Origin: Pseudomonadota bacterium
GTDB taxonomy: Bacteria > Pseudomonadota > Alphaproteobacteria > Parvibaculales > Parvibaculaceae
Assembly (NCBI GenBank): GCA_021780275.1
Contig: JAJXZC010000266.1
Span: 1-19,307 of the forward strand
Direction: 5' to 3'
Length of the DNA stretch: 19,307 bases
The stretch's first letter is position 1. Every line of letters begins with the position of its first letter. The position numbers and the translations under genes are program-made. Below are positions 1 to 5,580 of this stretch, one piece after another. The notes under the pieces were generated by a model. It did not search any database and was not told the DNA's origin. It was given only the letters and a program-made list of their open reading frames with translations.

Positions 1-528
1 TGGCGCGAAGCCGATCGCGCGGAATTCGCCGCGGCCTGGAGCGCCGAGATCGCGCAGCTGCCGGAGTTCTCGGAAAATATTCTGCATGTCGTCGCCGGCT
101 TGTTGCTGCCGGTATGGAAACGCCTGCCCGACGAATCGACGCGGGTCTATCGGCTCCAGACCGACGATGGCGAAAGGATCATCGGGCGGCGGGTTTCGGC
201 GGCCTGGGCGGCCAATGCCAGCGCCGCCGGCGGCGCTGGCCTTGCGCCGGAAGCCGCGCACGCGGCGCTGATGAGCGAAGGTGCCATTTTCGATCTCGCC
301 GAGGGCATGCAGCTTCGCCGGGCAAAAGTCATGGGCGCCAACCGCATCGAGCTGCTGAATTTCACGGAAGCGATGCGCGAGCGTTTGCGATCTTACGGGC
401 TCTTCAGCGAGATCATTTCCTGGAAATTGCGGTTCTTCGTGCCGGCCGACGCGGAAGGCGCGGCGGTTCTCGCGAGATTGATCGAGACCTATCCGATCGA
501 GCGCGTCATTGAGCGGACGGCCGCGTGA
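1..528 (+). CDS. Strawberry-notch-like helicase/methyltransferase-type protein, C-terminal fragment
   Basis: The frame is open from base 1, so only the last 175 residues of a larger protein are present. The visible part contains a stretch reading LLLPVWKRLPDESTRVYRLQ followed by DDGERIIGRR, which I recognise as the C-terminal region of strawberry-notch-like NTPases of alphaproteobacterial integrative elements. These are often fused to an N-terminal SAM-dependent methyltransferase domain and are usually well over 1000 residues. No catalytic motif lies within this fragment, so helicase or methyltransferase activity cannot be judged here. The stop codon overlaps the next start as TGATG, indicating translational coupling with the DUF7146 gene. 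The family call rests on recognition of the C-terminal sequence. Confidence 0.75.
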   Translation, partial: WREADRAEFAAAWSAEIAQLPEFSENILHVVAGLLLPVWKRLPDESTRVYRLQTDDGERIIGRRVSAAWAANASAAGGAGLAPEAAHAALMSEGAIFDLAEGMQLRRAKVMGANRIELLNFTEAMRERLRSYGLFSEIISWKLRFFVPADAEGAAVLARLIETYPIERVIERTAA

Positions 529-1562
529 TGATCCGCCATGATCCTGCCGAACTGGCGCATCGTCTCGGCCAGCGGGCCGAGGCGGTGTGCCGACATTACC
601 TTTTCAATGGCCGTCGCCATGGCGTCTATTGGCAAGTCGGCGACGCCCGCAACAATCCGGGCCGCTCGATGTTCGTCCGCCTGCGCGATTCCGCAAAAGG
701 CCGCGCAGGAAAATGGCTCGACGCATCAACGAGCGAGCATGGCGATCTGCTCGACGTGATCCGCGAGGCTCGGGGCTTCATGGATTTTCGCGATGTCGTC
801 GAGGAAGCGCGGTCCTTCCTCAATTTGCCGCATCCTCAACCGGCGCAAGATGTGCCAAGACGAGAAAATGTCGTCAGCGGCTCGGGGGAGGCCGCGCGAC
901 GTCTCTGGGCTTTGTCGAAGCCGATCGGCGGCACCATCGCCGAGACCTATTTGCGGCGGCGAGGTATAGCCAACTGCCGCGATCTGACGCCTTTGCGCTA
1001 TCATCCGCGATGCTTCTATCGGCCCCAAGAGTCCAGCTCGCCGGAAATCTGGCCGGCGATGATCGCCGCCGTCACGGATCAATCGGGCAATATCACCGGC
1101 GTTCACCGCACCTGGCTCGCGCGCGACGGCTTCGGGAAGGCCGCGATCAACACGCAGCGCAAGGCGATGGGCGACCTGCTTGGCCATGCGGTTCGCTTCG
1201 GGCGCTCGCAAAAAATCATGGCGGCGGGCGAGGGCATCGAAACCATGCTGTCGCTCAGATGCGTTCTGCCAGACATGACGGTCGCGGCGGCGCTCTCGGC
1301 GGCCCATCTCGCCGCCTTCCTGTTTCCGCCCTCCTTACGCCGGCTCTATATCGCGCGCGACAATGACCCGGCAGGCGACAAGGCGCGGGACCGTCTGATC
1401 CGACGCGCCAACGAGGCTGAAATCGACGCCATTGTGCTGTCGCCAAGATCTGGGGATTTCAACGAGGATCTGATGGCCTTTGGCGTCGACGCGCTTCGGG
1501 CAGACATTCGGCTCCAGCTTGCGCCGGAGGACGTCATCCGCTTCATGCGCCTTGCGGCATAG
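528..1562 (+). CDS. DUF7146/Toprim domain protein (primase-like)
   Basis: A 344-residue protein. The N-terminal half (about 1-130) matches the DUF7146-type region found in element-borne primase-like proteins, including CRHYL near residue 21 and GKWLD near 61. The C-terminal half is a Toprim fold. AAGEGIET near residues 232-239 supplies the acidic Glu (E235), and LYIARDNDPAG near 273-283 supplies the DxD pair (D278, D280). Toprim proteins act in primer synthesis or DNA strand processing, so a role in element replication or transfer is likely but inferred. The ATG at 528 is preferred because it overlaps the preceding stop as TGATG. A GTG at 525 in the same frame is the alternative and would add one residue. 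It sits directly beside the strawberry-notch gene, an arrangement typical of these elements. Confidence 0.85.
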   Translation: MIRHDPAELAHRLGQRAEAVCRHYLFNGRRHGVYWQVGDARNNPGRSMFVRLRDSAKGRAGKWLDASTSEHGDLLDVIREARGFMDFRDVVEEARSFLNLPHPQPAQDVPRRENVVSGSGEAARRLWALSKPIGGTIAETYLRRRGIANCRDLTPLRYHPRCFYRPQESSSPEIWPAMIAAVTDQSGNITGVHRTWLARDGFGKAAINTQRKAMGDLLGHAVRFGRSQKIMAAGEGIETMLSLRCVLPDMTVAAALSAAHLAAFLFPPSLRRLYIARDNDPAGDKARDRLIRRANEAEIDAIVLSPRSGDFNEDLMAFGVDALRADIRLQLAPEDVIRFMRLAA

Positions 1563-1709
1563 CCGGAAGGAAGGGGAGGCCTGCTTGTCGTCTGCGTGGT
1601 TTCGGCCCGTTCATGGCGGCGCCGGCAGGAGCCGCGCCCGTGGCCTTCCGAGAGGGGCGATCGGCCGGCAAACGGTCCGGACCGGCAATGGCTGCGGCCG
1701 ACGATTTTC

Positions 1710-1876
1710 CGCCGCCCCGAAGGGGCTTTGCATCGCGAGGCAAAATCGCCGGCCTTCGCCATCCTCCGCTGGCGCTGCGGCCCTGCGCTTCGCTCCGGGT
1801 GCAGGTCCGGCCCGCCCGCCGGCTCCGGCGCCCAGGAAGGCCGCGACGGGCGCGGTCCAAACCGACGGAGCCAATC
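1710..1876 (+). promoter_or_regulatory. Non-coding leader before the DUF2493 gene, similar to the leader at 18920-19104
   Basis: The 314-bp gap at 1563-1876 shows no convincing gene. Its 3' half resembles the leader before the DUF736 gene. Shared blocks in the same order are TCGCGAG near 1733, TCCTCCGCT at 1762 followed by CGCT and CGGCC, and a later AGGCCGCGACGG. The TCCTCCGCT block lies 115 nt from the ATG here and 111 nt from the ATG in the other copy. A Shine-Dalgarno-like GGAG (1867-1870) precedes the ATG by 6 nt. TCCTCC is the complement of GGAGGA and could pair with this site, so a structured leader RNA is plausible but unproven. I see nothing identifiable in 1563-1709. Confidence 0.5.
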
Positions 1877-2803
1877 ATGAGCGAGCGCGACCCATTCGAA
1901 CCGCGGCACAATCCTTCTCCAACCGACCATGTCCTGCAAGAGCTTCAGCTTTATGGCTATCGTCCCTTCGTGGACGAACCCGATCCGAGGCCCCTGCCCG
2001 AGGGCAATCGCGTCGCCGGCGCCATTGCCGACATTTTCGACGCCCTGATCGCGACCCTGAGCGACACGCGGCTTGAACCCGACCTCGAAGATCTGCTGTG
2101 GTCGACGGTCAATCTGTTTCACCGCGCCGCGAACCGGATCGAGCGCGAACTCGATGATAATGAGCAGGCCCAGCGCCGATCGCAGAGGGAACAGGACGGC
2201 AGCGAGGTCAAATCCGTCGAACTGGAGCGCCTGACCGCCGAAGGGCAAACACTCATCGAACGCCGCGACGCTTTCGAACTGATGCGCGACCAGGCCGCTG
2301 AACAATTCGAGCGGCAAATCGGCTCAAGCTGGAGACCGCGCGCCGGCTCCATGGTCAATCATCGCAACCTGACCGCAGCCATGATCGACAGCCGCGAATT
2401 CCTGGCGGCGAAGAAACGCGCGGAAGCCCAAGTTCTCTTGCCGCCCGGGCCGAAGATCGCCTTTTCCGGCGGCGAGGCCGGCGACCACAGGCTGATCTGG
2501 GCCAAGCTCGATCAGGTCCACGCCAAACATCCCGACATGGTGTTGCTGCACGGCGGCTCGGCGAAAGGTGCCGAGAAAATCGCCGCTCGCTGGGCCGATC
2601 ACCGCAAAGTCCTGCAAATCGCCTTCAAGCCGGATTGGAGCAAACACGCCAAGGCCGCGCCCTTCAAGCGCAACGACCAGATGCTGGCGGTCATGCCGAT
2701 CGGCGTCATTGTGTCCCCTGGCACGGGCATTCAGGACAACCTTGCCGACAAGGCCCGCAAGATCGGCATTCCGGTTTATCGCTTCGATACCGGCAGCGCG
2801 TGA
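1877..2803 (+). CDS. DUF2493 domain protein (SLOG-like fold)
   Basis: A 308-residue protein. Residues 1-190 are a mostly helical, charged region that includes a long run rich in Arg, Glu and Gln (about 85-145), probably coiled coil. Residues 193-305 form the DUF2493 domain, with AFSGGEAGDHRLIW, then LLHGGSAKGAEKIAARWA near 223-240 and IVSPGTGIQDNLADKARK near 278-295. DUF2493 belongs to the SLOG superfamily of nucleotide-binding Rossmann-like proteins, so nucleotide or nucleic-acid ligand binding is likely, but the role in these elements is not known. The ATG at 1877 is chosen because GGAG lies 6 nt upstream and family N-termini resemble MSERDPF. The frame is open further upstream, but that stretch has low-quality, Arg/Ala/Pro-rich coding content and matches the conserved leader. 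Confidence 0.85.
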   Translation: MSERDPFEPRHNPSPTDHVLQELQLYGYRPFVDEPDPRPLPEGNRVAGAIADIFDALIATLSDTRLEPDLEDLLWSTVNLFHRAANRIERELDDNEQAQRRSQREQDGSEVKSVELERLTAEGQTLIERRDAFELMRDQAAEQFERQIGSSWRPRAGSMVNHRNLTAAMIDSREFLAAKKRAEAQVLLPPGPKIAFSGGEAGDHRLIWAKLDQVHAKHPDMVLLHGGSAKGAEKIAARWADHRKVLQIAFKPDWSKHAKAAPFKRNDQMLAVMPIGVIVSPGTGIQDNLADKARKIGIPVYRFDTGSA

Positions 2804-2810
2804 TGCGCCG

Positions 2811-2838
2811 CCTCAGGCAGGTGGCGAACGGCCTGAGG
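2811..2838 (+). other. Stem-loop after the DUF2493 stop; possible terminator or ribosome-site sequester
   Basis: CCTCAGGC (2811-2818) and GCCTGAGG (2831-2838) are perfectly complementary 8-base arms around a 12-base loop, starting 7 bases after the DUF2493 stop. No uninterrupted T run follows, although TTTTGTTTG lies about 13 bases on, so it is at best a weak intrinsic terminator. The 3' arm contains GAGG, the likely ribosome-binding site for the small gene at 2847. Confidence 0.35.
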
Positions 2839-2846
2839 ATCGTCGA

Positions 2847-2997
2847 ATGAGTTTTGTTTGTGCGTTCGACGGTTGCGCACGCTGTCAAGGTCCGCCCTTT
2901 TTGCACTGCCTGTGAGTTCAATCTCACCCGGATCAATATCACGCCTGTCGCCGATTGTGCCCGTGGCGATCAAGAGGAGTTTTGGCATACCTGGTGA
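2847..2997 (+). pseudogene. Small zinc-ribbon-like protein, frame interrupted at a T5 run
   Basis: From the ATG at 2847, with GAGG 8 bases upstream, the frame reads MSFVCAFDGCARCQGPPF and then stops early at 2913-2915 with 22 residues in all. If one T of the five at 2898-2902 is removed, the reading continues as CTACEFNLTRINITPVADC and on to a stop at 2995-2997. That gives 49 residues with two CxxC knuckles (C10/C13 and C19/C22), the pattern of a small zinc ribbon. The downstream frame has few Arg/Ala/Pro residues and looks like genuine protein. This could be a decayed gene, a homopolymer sequencing error, or a +1 frameshift site. I do not recognise the family. The frameshift reading is inference from composition and cysteine spacing. 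Confidence 0.4.
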
Positions 2998-3132
2998 GAG
3001 CAAACTTTCAGCGCCGCATGGCAGAGCGGAAATTGTAAGAATCGGCCCAGGTTCGTGGAACGGCGGGCAACATCCGCTTCGTCTCCGCCGACGAAGGATC
3101 TCACAATCGCCCGCGTGCCGAACCGCGCTTGC

Positions 3133-3162
3133 AAAAAGCCCGACGGCAGATTGCCGTCGGGC
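3133..3162 (-). terminator. Intrinsic terminator of the eight-gene - strand unit
   Basis: GCCCGACGGCA (3138-3148) and TGCCGTCGGGC (3152-3162) form a perfect 11-bp stem with a 3-base loop. On the - strand the stem is followed at once by five T residues (A run at 3133-3137 on +). It begins 7 bases after the TAA of the DUF6527 gene, so it closes the - strand unit. Confidence 0.9.
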
Positions 3163-3168
3163 ATATTG

Positions 3169-3609
3169 TTACGATCCGCCAGATACCCAGTCCCAGACAC
3201 GGCGCCAGAAGCCTGGCGTCGGCTTGGGCAAAGCGGGCTGGACAGGAGGTTCGACCTTGGGCCACTGCCCATAGAAACGCGCCTTGGCGGCGCGATCACG
3301 ACGACGCTCGGCTTCGACCTGCTCGTCGCTCCAAGGGCCGGCTTCAATCACCTTGCTGCGGTCGATCACATAGTGTGACCGGCACTTCAGCGTCCAATTG
3401 CCGATCGACGGCCGGAGCGAGATAGTCTCGCCGTCGAACGTCATTTTCCAGTCCGTCGGCGTGAAGGGCGCGACGACTTCCTCGCCGCAACCGCAGCAGC
3501 AGCTGTGGGCCGATGTCGCATATTCCATCGAAACATAGAGAATGCCTGCCTCAAGGCGTTCAGGGATGTGTTCGACGAAACGATGTTCGAGTCGCTTGTG
3601 CCGTATCAC
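3169..3609 (-). CDS. DUF6527 family protein, putative metal-binding partner of the Ub-like cassette
   Basis: A 146-residue protein. Residues 35-41 read HSCCCGC, followed by EEVVAPFTPTDW, then SLRPSIGNW near 64-72 and CRSHYVI at 76-82. This pattern is that of DUF6527 proteins, which I know as neighbours of ThiF-family and ubiquitin-like genes. The cysteines at 37-41 with C76 and H79 look like a zinc site, but that is inference. The C-terminus is Trp-rich (PGFWRRVWDWV), perhaps an amphipathic peptide-binding or membrane-touching tail. The start is GTG at 3609, overlapping the ThiF stop as GTGA, so the two are translationally coupled. It is the last gene before the terminator. Its biochemical role is not established; an E2-, E3- or adaptor-like function is only a hypothesis. 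Confidence 0.85.
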   Translation of the reverse strand: MIRHKRLEHRFVEHIPERLEAGILYVSMEYATSAHSCCCGCGEEVVAPFTPTDWKMTFDGETISLRPSIGNWTLKCRSHYVIDRSKVIEAGPWSDEQVEAERRRDRAAKARFYGQWPKVEPPVQPALPKPTPGFWRRVWDWVSGGS

Positions 3610-4778
3610 GCGAGGTCCCCGTTGATCAGCATGTTGCCGTCGGTGGTGTAGGTGCAGTGATGCTCGCGCTCAAGGTCGCGGTAGAAACCGCGGATCTTCT
3701 TCCATTTGACGACCGCGAGGACAGCATTCAAGGCGTTAAGGTCCGCGACCTGAATGTTGGACGCGTAGATGTCCTTGGCGCCGCCGCCGACGAACGAAAT
3801 GCGCTGCCGCGCGTGATCCCGCTTCTCCGGGGTACTGGCGGTGACACGTAGGATGCCGCCTAGCGACCCCTCGTCGAGCTCAAGCCCCATGCCGACGTCG
3901 ACGAACGCGGCGCCGAGCGCCTCGAGCTTTTCGACGATCAACCGCTTCTCGTCACCCGCGTCGAGGGACAGGAACGCAAAGGTGACGCCGTCGAGAAGGT
4001 GAATGTTGTCGACGCTAAGAGCGACATCGTGCGCCACGATGTTCCGGTGCATTCGGCTGTAGATGCGCTTCAGGTATTCGACTTTCTTGGGCGCTTCCCG
4101 CAGTTCCTCCAGGCTCGGAGCGCCCGGTGCGCGAAACGCGTTATGGGTCAAGAACTCGTCGCTGTCGAACAGCCGGATTTCGCGAACCGGCGTCTTGGCG
4201 ACCAAATCCAGGATGTAGCCGCCGGTCCCGCCGACGCCGATGATGGCGACCCGCTCGTTGGCAAGCCGATCGGTCAGGACGCCGATCCCGACACGATCGG
4301 AGGCGGTCTCGATATAGTTGAACACGCTGTCTTCCTCCTCTTCCGGCTCGCGGAACGTGCGAGGCGTTGCGCCGGGCTTCAACACTGCGGCCGGTCCTGC
4401 GATTATGTTCGCATAGCTCGTCATTTTGTGATGGTAGTCCGTGTAGCCGCCGTCCGGCTTGCTCGAGAAGCTGTGGGTCGCCTTCAGACCGTGACCGAGA
4501 TCGAAGGCGCCGGCCGCATGCGATATCGCCTGGATGGGCGTCCCATCGGCGCGACACGGAAAGTCGCCGTCCCAGTGGACGACATGGGTGTCGGGCGTTC
4601 GCGTCTGATCCCCGGCCAGCGTGAGGCTGGAGATGAGGGCGCCGATGCGCACATCGCCGCGCGCATCGACATAGGGCACCTCGCGCATGACGAGGTACCC
4701 GCCCTGCTGTTGGACGAAGTAGCCTTCGTCCCGCAGCCGCTTGAGGTCCGGATTACGACTGAACAGTGCGCGTGACAT
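3606..4778 (-). CDS. ThiF/E1-like adenylyltransferase with N-terminal DUF6791-like domain
   Basis: A 390-residue protein. Residues 1-150 match the DUF6791-type domain that precedes ThiF domains, with LKRLRDEGY near 12-20, SFSSKPDGGYTDYHHKMTSY near 103-122 and a TFREP turn near 141. Residues 160-390 are the adenylating Rossmann domain: VAIIGVGGTGG (177-187) is the nucleotide loop, LFDSDEF (203-209) carries the ribose-binding acid, then HNAFR (212-216), K231/K232, and SLDAGDEKR (271-279). E1/ThiF enzymes adenylate the C-terminus of ubiquitin-like proteins. Only two cysteines are present (C75, C375), and no CxxC zinc pair. The ATG at 4778 lies inside the end of the multi-Ubl gene (26-nt overlap) and the N-terminus MSRALFSRNPDLKRL fits the family. 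Upstream in-frame starts would read back through that gene. Coupling on both sides indicates a three-gene functional set. Confidence 0.9.
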   Translation of the reverse strand: MSRALFSRNPDLKRLRDEGYFVQQQGGYLVMREVPYVDARGDVRIGALISSLTLAGDQTRTPDTHVVHWDGDFPCRADGTPIQAISHAAGAFDLGHGLKATHSFSSKPDGGYTDYHHKMTSYANIIAGPAAVLKPGATPRTFREPEEEEDSVFNYIETASDRVGIGVLTDRLANERVAIIGVGGTGGYILDLVAKTPVREIRLFDSDEFLTHNAFRAPGAPSLEELREAPKKVEYLKRIYSRMHRNIVAHDVALSVDNIHLLDGVTFAFLSLDAGDEKRLIVEKLEALGAAFVDVGMGLELDEGSLGGILRVTASTPEKRDHARQRISFVGGGAKDIYASNIQVADLNALNAVLAVVKWKKIRGFYRDLEREHHCTYTTDGNMLINGDLA

Positions 4779-5499
4779 TGAACACCGTGCCCTTCTTCTT
4801 GACGTCGACGGAGCCGCCAGCCCCGAGCTCACCGGCGTGCGGCGTCGACGCCGCGTGCCGGTAGGTCATCGAGAAGACGACATTGGGCGCGTGCTGGCCC
4901 GGGAAGGCGAGCTGGACAATCTGCTCGAACGTGACCGTGCGGGCGTTCACCGTGCGCAGCCGCGAATTGACGATGATCTCGAACGTCAGCCGCGCGATGA
5001 TGAACCGCTCAATGCCGGGCTGGGTCAGATCGATCAGCTCGCCTGGCTCGATCAGGCGATCTTCACCGCCGGGAACCTCGAGGAAGATGGCCTCTCCCTC
5101 GCCGGGCTTGGCGAGGCCGTAGAGCACCGTGCCGCTGATGGCCGGCTTGCCCCAGCGCAACTCGTCATCCTTGAGCGTGAGCTTGAAGTCGCGGTCCGTC
5201 AGGAAGGCGACGAATCGCTCGGCGCCGCGCTCGCGCAGATCGAAGGGCTCGTTCAGCCGCACGTCCTCGAAGTCCCCCGAGGGCAGGATCGCGAACAGGC
5301 TGTAACCGTCTCGCGGGTCCAGGGTGCCGGCCTCCAGCAACTGACGGCCGAGCGGCACCGGATCGCTCACCTGACGGGACTGGAAGTTGAGATCGCCCTG
5401 CGCGAGGAGGAAGCGATACCTCCGCGCCGGACGCAGCGCCCGGCCTTCGCGCAGGGCGTCGCCGAGATCGTCGTAATCAAGAAGCTCTTCGGTGTTCAT
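4753..5499 (-). CDS. Multi-ubiquitin-like domain protein (three Ubl repeats)
   Basis: A 248-residue protein made of three ubiquitin-fold repeats. The first is at about 27-101 (RYRFLLAQG ... PFDLRERGAERFVAF), the second at 102-169 (DFKLTLKDDELRWGKPAISG ... LIDLTQPGIERFII), the third at 171-248 (LTFEIIVNSRLRTV ... FEQIVQLAFPG ... GTVFNVTRTVQS). The third is closest to the Multi_ubiq family, where the ending resembles VTRTDKS. The chain ends without a Gly-Gly, so conjugation would need processing, another C-terminal chemistry, or does not occur. The adenylating enzyme is encoded next, overlapping by 26 nt. AAGGA lies 9 bases before the ATG, within a 14-base inverted-repeat arm that could hide it. 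It acts presumably in the cytoplasm as modifier or scaffold; substrate unknown. Confidence 0.85.
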   Translation of the reverse strand: MNTEELLDYDDLGDALREGRALRPARRYRFLLAQGDLNFQSRQVSDPVPLGRQLLEAGTLDPRDGYSLFAILPSGDFEDVRLNEPFDLRERGAERFVAFLTDRDFKLTLKDDELRWGKPAISGTVLYGLAKPGEGEAIFLEVPGGEDRLIEPGELIDLTQPGIERFIIARLTFEIIVNSRLRTVNARTVTFEQIVQLAFPGQHAPNVVFSMTYRHAASTPHAGELGAGGSVDVKKKGTVFNVTRTVQS

Positions 5500-5501
5500 C
5501 T

Positions 5502-5554
5502 GATTGGGTCCTTAGGTTTGGCCGGGGCGAGGCCGCGGCTCTAAGGATCCAATC
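5502..5554 (-). promoter_or_regulatory. Inverted repeat covering the ribosome-binding site of the multi-Ubl gene
   Basis: GATTGGGTCCTTAG (5502-5515) and CTAAGGATCCAATC (5541-5554) are complementary over 14 bases with a single mismatch, which would be a wobble pair in RNA. They flank 25 bases. In the - strand transcript the 3' arm contains the AAGGA ribosome-binding site and ends two bases before the AUG at 5499. The 81-nt gap holding it is the only real gap inside the eight-gene unit. It may be a translational on/off hairpin or a protein-binding dyad; it lacks the U run of a terminator. Confidence 0.55.
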
Positions 5555-5580
5555 GGAGCGAGATCCGCCGACCGGTAAGG

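Noticed and set aside
1613..1876. Longer N-terminus for the DUF2493 protein starting at 1613
   Set aside because: The added 88 residues are Arg/Ala/Pro-rich, the stretch matches another leader at 18920-19104, and the ATG at 1877 has a good ribosome site.
4779..4832. Earlier ThiF start at 4832
   Set aside because: It would read back through the end of the multi-Ubl gene and give an Arg-rich N-terminus not typical of the family; ATG 4778 fits better.
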